This document shows positions 8,959 through 17,157 of a stretch of 64,000 nucleotides of DNA, piece after piece. The stretch is from Palsa-601 sp963801185. Lineage in GTDB: Bacteria; Actinomycetota; Acidimicrobiia; Acidimicrobiales; Bog-793. The notes under the pieces are model-generated. The model ran no database searches, was not told the origin of the DNA, and saw only the letters and a list, made by a program, of their open reading frames with translations. Within the stretch, counting starts at the first letter, position 1; each line of letters starts with the position of its first letter. The translations under genes were made by a program, and so were the position numbers. The DNA is taken from the NCBI GenBank assembly GCA_963801185.1, contig CAWDDW010000003.1:1302001-1366000 (forward strand). The letters run 5' to 3'.

Positions 8959-11199
8959 GTGCCCGGGCGTCGACTTGCGCAGCTGAAGCAGATCAGCGTC
9001 TCGGAGCTGAAGACCGTCACTCCGAGGAAGGCCGCCGGCCTGAGGGCGATGGAGATAGAGACCGTCCTCGACCTCCTCACGCACTACCCCCGCAGGATGG
9101 TCGACCGCACGAACGAGTCCGAGATCGGTGCGTTGTTCGAGGGCGAGGAGGCAGTCGTCACGGCAACTGTCGTCAGGAGCTCGACAAGGCGCCTGAGGAA
9201 CGGCCGTTCCATGGCGGAGATCGTCGTACGCGACCGCTCGGGTGTGCTCGTCTGCACCTTCTTCAACCAGGGTTGGCGGGCCAAGCAGTTCGAGGAGGAC
9301 CAGACGGTCACGGTCTTCGGGAAGCTCTCGATCTACCGGGGGCGTCGGCAGATGGCGAACCCGGTGGTCGACCTCGTCGGAGACCAGACCGGACGGCTCG
9401 TTCCCATCTACGCCCAGTCGGGCAAGGCGGCGGTCTCGTCGCTCGATATCAGCCGGTACGTGACCGAGGCGCTCGAACGGGCAGGAGAGTTCGCCGAGCC
9501 GCTGCCTGAGCGATTCCGCGACGAGCTCGATCTCGTGTCGAGGACCGACGCCTTCCACTGGATCCACGCTCCCGAGACGCCAAAGGCGCGCGAAGCTGCG
9601 CGTCGCAGGCTCGCCTTCGACGAGCTGCTTCGCCTCCAGATCCTGCTCGTGTCGAGACGCCGCGCGACCGCTGCTGCGTCGAACGGCATCGCACACGAGG
9701 TCGGTGGCCGGCTGCTCGGCCAGTATCTCGAACGGCTGCCGTTCGAGCTGACTGCCGCGCAGAAGCGTGCCGTCGAGCAGATCTCGGCAGACCTTGCGGC
9801 GCCACATCCTATGAACCGCCTCTTGCAAGGCGACGTAGGCGCCGGCAAGACGGTAGTGGCTCTCGCGGCACTGCTCATCGGCGTCGAGGGCGGCTACCAG
9901 GGCGCGTTCATGGTCCCGACCGAAGTGCTCGCTGAGCAGCACTTCCTCTCCTCGCGGCGCCTCCTCGACGGTCTGAGCGTCGCCGACCAGAACCGGCTCG
10001 GTGGCGTGAGGCCGCTCATGGTCGACCTCCTGACCAACCGGACGAGCGGCCCGGACCGCACTCGGATCCTGAGCGAGCTCGGGAGCGGTGATCTCGACAT
10101 CGTCATCGGGACGCACGCGCTCATCTCCGAAGGTGTCGACTTCGCTCATCTCGGGGTTGTCGTCGTCGACGAGCAGCATCGCTTCGGCGTCGAGCAGCGG
10201 GCCAGCCTGCGCGAGAAGGCGTCGCTCGACCCGGATCTGCTCGTGATGACCGCCACCCCGATACCGCGGACCGCCGCGATGACCGTCTACGGGGATCTCG
10301 ACCACACGACCCTCGACGAGCTCCCGGCCGGGCGGTCGGAGATCGAGACAAGGTGGCTATCGCGCGACCGTCAGGAGAAGACCGCCTGGAAGAGAGTCCG
10401 GGAAGAGGTCGCCGCCGGCCATCAGGCCTACGTGGTCTGCCCGCTGGTCGGTGGTGGCGCAGTGGAAGACGAGGAAGTGCCCGAGGACCCCGACGCCGAG
10501 CTCGAGCCTGATGATTACGAGGAGGACGACCTGGACCTGCAGCAGCGGGCTCTCGTCTCAGCCCGGGACCTCGAGGCTCCGCGGCGTCCGCCGCGCTCCG
10601 CGGTGGAGGAGCGGAACCGCCTCGCGGGCGGTCCCCTCGCAGGCCTTCGTGTCGGCCTCTTGCACGGTCAGATGCCTGCGAAGGAGAAGGAGCCGGTGAT
10701 GTCACAATTCCGGGCCGCCGAGATCGACGTCCTCGTCTCCACGACGGTGGTCGAGGTCGGCGTCGACGTCGCCAACGCCACCGTGATGGTGATCGAGGAC
10801 GCCGACCGATTCGGGATCGCCCAGCTCCATCAGCTCCGCGGACGTGTCGGGCGAGCATCGTTGCCCAGTTGGTGCTACTTGCTGACCGAGGACGACGTCA
10901 CTGATCCTGCCGATCGGAGGCTCAAGGCGATGGTGCAGACACAGGACGGTTTCGAGCTCGCGGAGGAGGACCTCGATCTACGCGGGGGAGGGACGGTGCT
11001 CGGTGCCCGCCAGAAGGGCAGGACGGACTTGAAGCTCGCCAACCTGCGTCGAGACCGCGCGCTCGTCACCGAGGCGAGGAGGGTCGCCAACGAGATGGTG
11101 ACCGAGGACCCTGAGCTGAAGGGCCAGTACTCGGTACTGAGAGACGAGGTCGAGGCCTTCGTGTCGGAGGAAGAGGTCGCGTTCCTCTTCCGGAGCTGA
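8959..11199 (+). CDS. recG: ATP-dependent DNA helicase RecG
   Basis: RecG remodels stalled forks and Holliday junctions. This 746-residue protein has the N-terminal wedge/OB domain, then the SF2 motor: Walker A GDVGAGKTVVAL, the DEQH box as VVVDEQHRFG, motif III TATPIPRT, and C-terminal TTVVEVGVDVAN and QLRGRVGR. GTG start at 8959 sits 5 bases after GAGGA. Between VCPLV and LLHGQM there is an acidic insertion (about 10450-10636) of some 60 residues, very Asp/Glu rich, where typical RecG has a shorter loop. First gene of a tight recG-rsmD-coaD run. Confidence 0.95.
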   Translation: MPGRRLAQLKQISVSELKTVTPRKAAGLRAMEIETVLDLLTHYPRRMVDRTNESEIGALFEGEEAVVTATVVRSSTRRLRNGRSMAEIVVRDRSGVLVCTFFNQGWRAKQFEEDQTVTVFGKLSIYRGRRQMANPVVDLVGDQTGRLVPIYAQSGKAAVSSLDISRYVTEALERAGEFAEPLPERFRDELDLVSRTDAFHWIHAPETPKAREAARRRLAFDELLRLQILLVSRRRATAAASNGIAHEVGGRLLGQYLERLPFELTAAQKRAVEQISADLAAPHPMNRLLQGDVGAGKTVVALAALLIGVEGGYQGAFMVPTEVLAEQHFLSSRRLLDGLSVADQNRLGGVRPLMVDLLTNRTSGPDRTRILSELGSGDLDIVIGTHALISEGVDFAHLGVVVVDEQHRFGVEQRASLREKASLDPDLLVMTATPIPRTAAMTVYGDLDHTTLDELPAGRSEIETRWLSRDRQEKTAWKRVREEVAAGHQAYVVCPLVGGGAVEDEEVPEDPDAELEPDDYEEDDLDLQQRALVSARDLEAPRRPPRSAVEERNRLAGGPLAGLRVGLLHGQMPAKEKEPVMSQFRAAEIDVLVSTTVVEVGVDVANATVMVIEDADRFGIAQLHQLRGRVGRASLPSWCYLLTEDDVTDPADRRLKAMVQTQDGFELAEEDLDLRGGGTVLGARQKGRTDLKLANLRRDRALVTEARRVANEMVTEDPELKGQYSVLRDEVEAFVSEEEVAFLFRS

Positions 11200-11211
11200 T
11201 CGGCATCAGGC

Positions 11212-11757
11212 GTGCGCGTGATCGGCGGTGAGGCCAAGGGCCGCCGCCTCGTCGCGCCGGACGTGCCGACGCTGCGGCCGACGAGCGACCGGGTCCGCGA
11301 GGCCATCTTCGACATCCTCGAGGCGAGGGAGATGGTCGAGGACGCGACCGTGCTCGACCTCTTTGCGGGATCCGGTGCGCTCGGCATCGAAGCGCTCTCG
11401 CGGGGAGCGGCCTCGTGCACCTTCGTCGACTCCGACCGGCGAGCGATCGCGGCGATCGAGCAGAACCTCGCGGCGGTGGGCTTCGCCGGCCGTGTGGGGG
11501 TGAGGGTCGTCCGTCAAGATGTCATCGCCTTCCTCGGGACAACTGACGTTCCGGTGGCGTTGGGGTTGGTGGACCCGCCTTATCGTTTCTCGGAGTGGCC
11601 CGAGCTGCTGCAATCCCTGCCGGCCGAGATCGCGGTTCTGGAGCACGGATCGCCCATCGACGTCGGCGGCAGGTTCCATACTCTCCGCAGCTATCGATAC
11701 GGCGGTACGCTCGTCACGCTGGTTGCACGGCACCCGACCGAGAAGGACTCCGCTTGA
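11212..11757 (+). CDS. rsmD: 16S rRNA (guanine966-N2)-methyltransferase RsmD
   Basis: A 181-residue class I methyltransferase. The RsmD N-terminus MRVIGGEAKGRRL, motif I LDLFAGSGALG and the catalytic DPPY (in LGLVDPPYRF) are all present; these define N2-guanine methylation of G966 in 16S rRNA. GTG start at 11212, 12 bases after recG. Its stop overlaps the TTG start of coaD (TTGA), the usual rsmD-coaD pairing. Confidence 0.93.
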   Translation: MRVIGGEAKGRRLVAPDVPTLRPTSDRVREAIFDILEAREMVEDATVLDLFAGSGALGIEALSRGAASCTFVDSDRRAIAAIEQNLAAVGFAGRVGVRVVRQDVIAFLGTTDVPVALGLVDPPYRFSEWPELLQSLPAEIAVLEHGSPIDVGGRFHTLRSYRYGGTLVTLVARHPTEKDSA

Positions 11758-12230
11758 CCATCGCTTTGTTCCCCGGCTCGTTCGACCCCTTCCACAATGG
11801 GCACCTGGAGGTGGTGGAGCGCGCGAGCCAGCTCTTCGACGAGGTCATAGTGGCGTCGCTGCGCAACCCGCAGAAAGGCGAGCCGCTCTTTCCGATAGAG
11901 GAACGGGAGCTGATGCTGGAGGAGTCGCTCGCCCACGTGAAGAACGTGCGCATCGTGGCGATGTCGACACTCGTCGTGGATCTTGCCCGTGAGCTGGGTG
12001 CGACGGTGATCGTGAAGGGACTGCGGGCGGTCTCGGACTTCGAGAGCGAGTTGCAGATGGCACAGATGAACCGGCAGCTGTCCGGGATCGAGACGCTGTT
12101 CATCCCGACCGGCTCGCAGTACGCCTACATCGCCAGCCGCTTGATCCGGGAAGTCGCACGGTACGGGGGCGACGTGAGCGAGCTCGTGCCCGAGCCGGTC
12201 AACCGGCGCCTGAAAGGCGTCGTGAAGTGA
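11754..12230 (+). CDS. coaD: Phosphopantetheine adenylyltransferase
   Basis: CoaD joins 4'-phosphopantetheine and ATP to dephospho-CoA, the fourth step of CoA synthesis. The 158-residue protein has the nucleotidyltransferase HxGH-type motif in ALFPGSFDPFHNGH, then VKGLRAVSDFE and the C-terminal ASRLIREVA loop. The start is a TTG at 11754, overlapping the rsmD stop; GAAGGA lies about 7 bases upstream and the first residues match the family exactly, so the rare start codon is well supported. Its TGA overlaps the GTG of the next gene. Confidence 0.95.
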   Translation: MTIALFPGSFDPFHNGHLEVVERASQLFDEVIVASLRNPQKGEPLFPIEERELMLEESLAHVKNVRIVAMSTLVVDLARELGATVIVKGLRAVSDFESELQMAQMNRQLSGIETLFIPTGSQYAYIASRLIREVARYGGDVSELVPEPVNRRLKGVVK

Positions 12231-12818
12231 GCGATCTCGGCCCCGACAAGGACCCGGGCTACGACGTCGCCGAGGGCGTCGACACCGGTGTCGAGGGGAT
12301 CATCGACGAGCTAATCGACATCGTCTCGACGGCCAAGTCCGTCCCGCTCTCCGCCTCGGTCATGATCTCGCGCGACGAGGTCCTCGAGCTGTTGGAGGCG
12401 GCCCGCGAGGAGATGCCCGAGGAGCTTCCGGCGCGCGAAGAGGCTGTTGAAGGACCGCGAAGAGGTCTTCGTCTCGGCCAAGCGCGAGGCTTCAGAGATC
12501 GTCGACGATGCTCGCGTCCAGGCCGAGCGGATGGTGCAGCGGACCGAGATCGTGCGCCAGGCCGAGTACCGGGCAGTGCGCATCGTGGAAGATGCCGAGG
12601 CGGAGTCCCGCAGGCTGAAGCACGAGTCCGAGGACTACGTCGACCAGAAGCTGGCCGGCTTCGAAATCGTCCTCGACCGCACGATGAAGACCGTGCGCGC
12701 CGGGCGGGAGCGCCTGGCGGCGGTACCGGCCGACCCGTACGGCGATGACGGCGAGGGCGACGGCGAGGGGACCGGAGAGATGGACGGGGACGAGTCCCTG
12801 TTCGACCAGGATCTTCGA
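12227..12818 (+). CDS. Coiled-coil (DivIVA/SepIVA-like) protein, frameshifted
   Basis: An alpha-helical protein of roughly 197 residues, of the kind found between coaD and yceD in actinobacteria. The N-terminal block runs GTG 12227 to about 12425 (GVEGIIDELIDIVSTAKS...). The helical remainder, from KRLLKDREEVFVSAKREASE on, is one frame further. Deleting one T from CTTCC at 12425-12429 joins the halves as EELRRAKRLLKDREE, so a single extra base is the simplest explanation. Charged heptad-like helices and an acidic tail (near 12740-12805) suggest a scaffold for cell growth or division, by family analogy only. After the tail the frame continues without stop into DUF177, so the true C-terminus is uncertain. 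Confidence 0.6.
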
Positions 12819-13505
12819 GTGAGCGGCGCCGGCGACCCGCCGGCGCGTGCGAGTAGGTCGGCCGGACACCGGGCGAGGAAGGGCCGGCCCTTCGTCTTGA
12901 GCGTGCGTTCCTTGAGGTCGCGGCCGGGCAGTCGTCTGGAGGTCCATCTGGTGGGCCCCATCCCGGACATGTCGGTGTCGGACGCCGAGGTGCCAGAGGG
13001 AGCCGACGTGAGCTTCGACGGTTGGATCGAGTCCACTCTTGGCGGCGTAACAGTGGCTGGGCACGTGTCTGCTCCCTGGTCAGGCGTCTGCAGGCGCTGC
13101 TTGGAGGTGGCTTCGGGCACGCTGCGGGCGGAGGTGCGCGAGCCTTGCCTGGACCCCGAGTATGCGGGTCGCCACTTGCTCGGGACAGGTGGGGACGACG
13201 CAGACGCGTACGTCGTCGGGGCAGACGAGCTCGACGTTGAGCCCTTGGTCCGCGACGCCTGTATCCTTGAGCTGCCGCTGGCGCCGCTGTGCAATGAGAG
13301 TTGTCTCGGGCTGTGCCCGACATGCGGCGGCAACCGCAACCGAGATGAGTGCTCCTGCGAGCAGCAGACCGACCCGCGATGGTCGGCGCTCGCTGCCCTC
13401 GGCTCGGAGGAAGCGGAGCAACCCGAGCAACCCGAGCAACCCCGATTAGAGGAAAGCGACGATGGCCGTCCCGAAGAAGAAGACGTCGAAGTCGAAGAGC
13501 CGTAG
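12819..13505 (+). CDS. DUF177 (YceD-like) protein
   Basis: A 228-residue DUF177 protein, the gene usually found directly before rpmF; plant and bacterial members are tied to 23S rRNA processing. Core features: LSVRSLRSRPGSRLEVHL, a CRRC pair, and the C-terminal cysteine cluster CNESCLGLCPTCGG then CSC. I start it at GTG 12819, which forms a GTGA, although the frame is open upstream into the coiled-coil gene. The last 44 bases overlap rpmF, which is odd. A run of four C at 13440-13443 precedes an out-of-frame TAG (13447-13449); one extra C there would explain the overlap, giving a normal stop 12 bases before rpmF. Confidence 0.8.
   Translation: MSGAGDPPARASRSAGHRARKGRPFVLSVRSLRSRPGSRLEVHLVGPIPDMSVSDAEVPEGADVSFDGWIESTLGGVTVAGHVSAPWSGVCRRCLEVASGTLRAEVREPCLDPEYAGRHLLGTGGDDADAYVVGADELDVEPLVRDACILELPLAPLCNESCLGLCPTCGGNRNRDECSCEQQTDPRWSALAALGSEEAEQPEQPEQPRLEESDDGRPEEEDVEVEEP
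13416..13442 (+). repeat. Three tandem copies of a 9-base unit
   Basis: GAGCAACCC is repeated three times without interruption near the end of the DUF177 gene and encodes Glu-Gln-Pro repeats. Slippage at such a repeat could alter the C-terminus. Confidence 0.8.
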
Positions 13506-13641
13506 CCGCCGTGCGTCCGCCTGGAACCTGAGCGCTCCGGCCCGCAGCGTCTGCCCCCAGTGTCGCCGCGCCAAGCTGCCACACGTGGTCTGCCCGCACT
13601 GCGGGTGGTACAAGGGCCGCCAGGCGGTCGAGGTCGACTGA
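13462..13641 (+). CDS. rpmF: 50S ribosomal protein L32
   Basis: A 59-residue bL32 protein: MAVPKKKTSKSKSRSRR start, then AWNLSAPARSVCPQC and CPHCGWYKGR. The pairs CPQC and CPHC are the zinc-binding (C+) form. ATG at 13462 follows AGAGGAAA by about 6 bases. The first 44 bases overlap the annotated end of DUF177 in another frame; plsX follows after 23 bases, the standard yceD-rpmF-plsX order. Confidence 0.97.
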   Translation: MAVPKKKTSKSKSRSRRASAWNLSAPARSVCPQCRRAKLPHVVCPHCGWYKGRQAVEVD

Positions 13642-13664
13642 TCCGTGGCTGACCTGGTCGCTTC

Positions 13665-14675
13665 GTGGCGATAGCGGACCTGCCCGTCGCGCTGGACGCG
13701 ATGGGTGGCGATCGCGCTCCTGAGGAGATCGTCGCCGGAGCCCTCGAGGCTGTTGCGGCCGGCTTTCCGGTGGTGCTGGTAGGCCGCGCCGATGGCTCTC
13801 TCGGAGATGTCGGCGGTCTCGAGATCCTGCCCGCGTCGGAGGTCATCGAGATGAAGGACGACCCTGCGAAGGCCGTCCGAACGAAGAAGGACTCCTCCCT
13901 GCTGCGGGCCGCGGAGGCGGTGCGCGACGGGAAGGCTTGTGCAATGGTGAGCGCGGGCAACACCGGGGCAGCGATGGCCTCGGCGTTGTTCCGCATGGGT
14001 CGTCTTGCCGGCGTCGCTCGGCCGTGCATCGCGACGCCGCTGCCGGTGCCGGGTGGGTCGCCGACCGTCATGGTCGACTCGGGCGCCAACGCCGATTGCC
14101 AGTCGGACTGGCTGGTGCAGTTCGCCCAGATGGGCGCCGCCTTTTACCGCGAGCGCTACGGTGCGCAGCGACCGAAGGTGGCCTTGCTTTCGATCGGCGA
14201 GGAGTCCTCCAAGGGCAACCTGCTGACGAAGGAGACCCACGGGCGCCTGGTGGGTGAAGATGGCGGCTCGCGGCTCGACCTCGGCTTCGAGTTCATCGGC
14301 AACGTGGAAGGCCGCGACCTGCTGACAGGGGATGCCGACGTCGTCGTGACCGACGGCTTCACCGGGAACGTCGCCCTGAAGACGCTCGAGGGCGCGCTCA
14401 AGACCTTCATGACCTTGCTCGGCGGCGTAATGTCCGAGAGCGACGAGGCCAAGGCGGCGAGCGAGGTGTTGCTACCCGGCCTGCTTGCAGCGGCGGCGCC
14501 TCTCGATCCGGAGGCGACTGGCGGGGCAATGCTGCTCGGTGTCGACGGCGTCTGCATCATCAGCCACGGTTCGTCGACCCGGCGGGCGATAGTGAACGCG
14601 ATCCGAGCAGGTCACGACCTCGCGTCCCGAGGGCTGGCCGCCAAGCTCGCGGAGGCCGTTCATCCGCTCGACTGA
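13665..14675 (+). CDS. plsX: Phosphate acyltransferase PlsX
   Basis: PlsX converts acyl-ACP to acyl-phosphate for phospholipid synthesis. The 336-residue protein shows the family hallmarks VALDAMGGDRAP at the N-terminus, VSAGNTGAAMA, SIGEESSKGN, FIGNVEGRD and VVVTDGFTGNVALK. GTG start at 13665. It ends the yceD-rpmF-plsX group; the acyl carrier protein gene is some 6.7 kb downstream, after the inserted regulator/transporter cluster. A strong hairpin follows the stop. Confidence 0.95.
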   Translation: MAIADLPVALDAMGGDRAPEEIVAGALEAVAAGFPVVLVGRADGSLGDVGGLEILPASEVIEMKDDPAKAVRTKKDSSLLRAAEAVRDGKACAMVSAGNTGAAMASALFRMGRLAGVARPCIATPLPVPGGSPTVMVDSGANADCQSDWLVQFAQMGAAFYRERYGAQRPKVALLSIGEESSKGNLLTKETHGRLVGEDGGSRLDLGFEFIGNVEGRDLLTGDADVVVTDGFTGNVALKTLEGALKTFMTLLGGVMSESDEAKAASEVLLPGLLAAAAPLDPEATGGAMLLGVDGVCIISHGSSTRRAIVNAIRAGHDLASRGLAAKLAEAVHPLD

Positions 14676-14686
14676 GCTCGGTGACC

Positions 14687-14711
14687 GAGGGAGCCGGCCT
14701 ACGGCTCCCTC
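14687..14711. terminator. Bidirectional hairpin between plsX and tetR
   Basis: GAGGGAGCCG (14687-14696) and CGGCTCCCTC (14702-14711) form a perfect 10-base stem with a 5-base loop. It lies just past the plsX stop and overlaps the last codons of the convergent TetR gene, so it can serve both. Confidence 0.6.
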
Positions 14712-15332
14712 AAGAGGCGCAAGGCGAAGAGGCGGTATGCCGCAGCCACGTCTTCGATGCTGTAGGGGACATCGTCGCTCCACCATTCGGCGACGCGGAG
14801 TCCCATGGCACCGATGGCTGCCGTCGCAAGCCACGGGTCGGGGACGCTGAAGACCTCGAGACGCACTCCGCGGTTGATCACGTCGACGAAGAGCTGCTCG
14901 GACTGGTTGCGGACCGCGACGACCTGGTTGCGGTTCGCGGTTCCGAGCGCAGCCATCTCCCGGTTGCAGACACGGGCGAGGAGCGGGAACGTGGCGTGAA
15001 AGACCACGTGGGCCGTGACCAGGTTCTCGATTTGCTCGGCGGGATCGGTGCCCGATTCCAGCAGGACCTGACGCAGGAGCTTCGAGGTGTTCCTCGTGCC
15101 CGAGGAGCATGAGCTCGAACAGCAGCTGCTCCTTGGACTCGAGGTGGGAGTAGAGAGAGCTGGCCTGGACGCCCGCCGCTTGCGCAATCTCCCTTACCGA
15201 GACCCCGTGGTAGCCGCGCTGCGCGAAACGTACGAGGGCCTCCTTGAGCAGCCGACGATGGGTTCCGTCTGAGGTCGCCCGGTCGGGGAGAAGAGCGCCC
15301 GGCGGGAGGGATGTCGGGTCGAGTTGCGCCAT
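14699..15332 (-). CDS. TetR family regulator, frameshifted
   Basis: A TetR repressor of about 210 residues read in two frames. The N-terminal DNA-binding domain (ATG 15332) has the typical LLKEALVRFAQRGYHGVSVR helix-turn-helix entry and SSLYSHLESKEQLL. The ligand-binding half, from LLRQVLLESGTDPAEQ to the stop at 14699, is in the next frame. Removing one T at about 15081 on the + strand (GAGCTTCGAGG to GAGCTCGAGG) joins them through HEEHLELLRQV. It is divergent from the hydrolase/LIV operon, and two palindromes of TetR-operator type lie in between, so it most likely represses that operon and itself until it binds a ligand, perhaps an acyl-CoA or the imported compound. Confidence 0.8.
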
Positions 15333-15361
15333 AGCCCTGCTTGATCGTAGTGCCTGGAACA

Positions 15362-15373
15362 GAACGATCGTTC
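15362..15373. promoter_or_regulatory. Palindromic operator candidate 1
   Basis: GAACGATCGTTC is a perfect 12-base palindrome 30 bases upstream of the tetR start. The same core, AACGATCGTT, recurs 82 bases away (centre to centre). Symmetric sites of this kind beside a divergent tetR are typical binding sites of the repressor. Confidence 0.6.
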
Positions 15374-15403
15374 GCTTCCACAGCGTTGTAACGTTAAGAA
15401 TAC

Positions 15404-15432
15404 TTGACAGTTCAACGCTGGTCGGACATTCT
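15404..15432 (+). promoter_or_regulatory. Promoter of the hydrolase/LIV operon
   Basis: A consensus -35 box TTGACA (15404-15409) is followed after 17 bases by CATTCT (15427-15432) as a weak -10 box. Operator candidate 2 lies just downstream, where a bound repressor would block transcription starting near 15440. Confidence 0.5.
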
Positions 15433-15444
15433 GTCCGCTGAACG

Positions 15445-15454
15445 AACGATCGTT
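15445..15454. promoter_or_regulatory. Palindromic operator candidate 2
   Basis: AACGATCGTT, a perfect 10-base palindrome sharing its core with the site at 15362. It lies between the predicted -10 box and the ribosome site of the hydrolase gene, a position suited to repression. Confidence 0.6.
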
Positions 15455-15478
15455 TGTCAGGGGGAGGGGACGCGTCGA

Positions 15479-16402
15479 GTGGCGGATGCTGACAACCTCG
15501 GGCCCAGGTTTGCGGATGTCGCCGTCGCCGGGGGGTACATGCGCGTGGCCTCGTGGGGACACGGGGACCGCGTGGTGCTCGGAATCCACGGCATCACAGG
15601 GTCCGCGATTCAGCTGGCGCCGGTGGCGCGCCGGCTAGGTCAGGGGTTCACTCTGGTGGCTCCCGACCTCCGGGGGAGAGGCGCGAGCAACCTGCTGCCT
15701 CCGCCGTTCGGTGTCCAGGTTCACGCCGCCGACTGCGCGGCGGTGATCGAGCACTTCTCCCGCCGGCCTGTCGTTGTGCTCGGTGAGTCGCTCGGAGGGT
15801 TCGTGGCAGTCGTGCTGGCGGCCGCCCGGCCCGATCTGGTAGAGCGCCTCGTTCTCGCCGACGGGGGAATTCCTACGTTGGTCCCCGAAGGCGTCGACAC
15901 CGACGCGCTCCTCCAAGCCGTGGTCGGACCGGCGATTGACCGCCTGGGCCAGGTCTTCCCGACTATTGAGTCTTACCTCGACTTCTGGCGATCGCACCCC
16001 GCCTTGAGCGAGGAGTGGAACAGCGACCTCGAGGAGTACCTGATCTACGACCTCGAGCCCACCGCAGGCGGCTACGTCTCTCGCGCCCGTACCGAACCGG
16101 TGCGCAGCGACGGAGCCGACGTCCTGACTGACGCGGCTGCGATCGCCGCCGCGCTCAAGGCTCTCACCTGCCCGAGCGTGCTCGTGCGTGCCGAACGCAA
16201 CCTTGTAAACGCAACACCGCCGCTCTATCCCGACGATGTGGTTGAACAGTGGCGGTCCGTCCTTGGTGACTTCACTGCCGAGCTGGTCAAGGACACCAAC
16301 CACTACACGCTCATGTTCGGCGAGAGAGGCGCCGAGACCCTTGCTGCCTTCGTGTCGGACACACGGGGGGCGGCGCGCGGCCGATCGGGGGCGACGTCAT
16401 GA
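15479..16402 (+). CDS. Alpha/beta hydrolase
   Basis: A 307-residue alpha/beta-hydrolase fold protein. The nucleophile elbow GESLGG (GxSxG type) follows a VVVL strand; the oxyanion-side HGITGS and a C-terminal DTNHYTLM histidine are present. GTG start at 15479 lies 8 bases after the strong purine tract GGGGGAGGGGA. The substrate is unknown; esters or C-C bonded catabolic intermediates are common. Its stop overlaps the livF-like start (ATGA), so it is translated with the transporter, which suggests it acts on the imported compound or a close product. Likely under TetR control. Confidence 0.82.
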   Translation: MADADNLGPRFADVAVAGGYMRVASWGHGDRVVLGIHGITGSAIQLAPVARRLGQGFTLVAPDLRGRGASNLLPPPFGVQVHAADCAAVIEHFSRRPVVVLGESLGGFVAVVLAAARPDLVERLVLADGGIPTLVPEGVDTDALLQAVVGPAIDRLGQVFPTIESYLDFWRSHPALSEEWNSDLEEYLIYDLEPTAGGYVSRARTEPVRSDGADVLTDAAAIAAALKALTCPSVLVRAERNLVNATPPLYPDDVVEQWRSVLGDFTAELVKDTNHYTLMFGERGAETLAAFVSDTRGAARGRSGATS

Positions 16403-17157
16403 CGTCGCCTGGCGGTGCCGGCGCACCCCTGTTGGAAATCGAGGACCTCACTGTTGCCTACGGCGGCGTGCAGGCGCTCGAAGGTGTCTCTCTCGTTGTC
16501 AAGGAACAGGCGGCCGTGTGCTTGCTCGGGCCGAACGGCGCCGGCAAGACGTCTCTTCTGCGCGCCATCTCCGGGCTGCTCGGCTACCACGGCGGCCGAA
16601 TAGTTCGCGGGCAGGTCCGCTACGCCGGTCGCACCGTCACAGGGCGGGACGCCGGCCGCCTCGTGCGAGGTGGGATCGCTCAGGTCCTCGAAGGCCGGCA
16701 CGTCTTCGGCGAGCTCACGGTAGACGAGAACCTTCGTGCCGGCGCCTTCTCGCACCGCAACCGGGCGAGAATCGCTGAGTTGCGCGACCAGGTCCTCGAG
16801 CTGTTCCCACTTCTACGTGAGCGCCTGCGCCAACCGGCTGGGTATCTCTCGGGCGGGGAACAGCAGATGCTCGCGATCGGCCGGGCGTTCATGAGCGACC
16901 CGCACCTCTTGCTGCTCGACGAGCCCTCTCTCGGCTTGGCTCCTCTCGTCATCCGCTCTATCGGCGAGGCGTTGCACCAGATCAACGAGACCGGCGTCGG
17001 CATCCTGCTCGTCGAGCAGTCGAGTGCGATAGCCAAGGCGGTGACGGCCGACGGCTACCTGATCGACACAGGGGTCATTCGGGCTGCTGGGCCGACGAGC
17101 CAGCTGCTCGCCGACGCGCAGATCCGCTCCACCTATCTCGGTGTGGTGACGAAGTGA
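16399..17157 (+). CDS. LIV-type ABC transporter ATP-binding protein (LivF-like)
   Basis: A 252-residue ABC ATPase of the branched-chain/hydrophobic amino acid family. Walker A is GPNGAGKTSLL, the Q-loop region reads GIAQVLEGRHVFGELTV (typical of LivF), the signature is YLSGGEQQML and Walker B is LLLLDEPSLGLAP, followed by LLVEQS. It powers uptake through the LivH/LivM-like channel. Start and stop are coupled to its neighbours by 4-base overlaps. The real cargo may be something other than leucine or valine: in actinobacteria these systems often import aromatic acids, amides or short acids. Confidence 0.92.
   Translation: MTSPGGAGAPLLEIEDLTVAYGGVQALEGVSLVVKEQAAVCLLGPNGAGKTSLLRAISGLLGYHGGRIVRGQVRYAGRTVTGRDAGRLVRGGIAQVLEGRHVFGELTVDENLRAGAFSHRNRARIAELRDQVLELFPLLRERLRQPAGYLSGGEQQMLAIGRAFMSDPHLLLLDEPSLGLAPLVIRSIGEALHQINETGVGILLVEQSSAIAKAVTADGYLIDTGVIRAAGPTSQLLADAQIRSTYLGVVTK

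Noticed and set aside
13416..13442. Tandem repeat considered as a CRISPR or regulatory array
   Set aside because: Only three 9-base copies, directly adjacent, in frame within a gene.
12259..13599. 446-codon open frame on the minus strand over the coiled-coil/DUF177/rpmF genes
   Set aside because: Low-complexity Arg/Pro/Ser translation with no recognisable motif; the plus strand carries conserved genes there.
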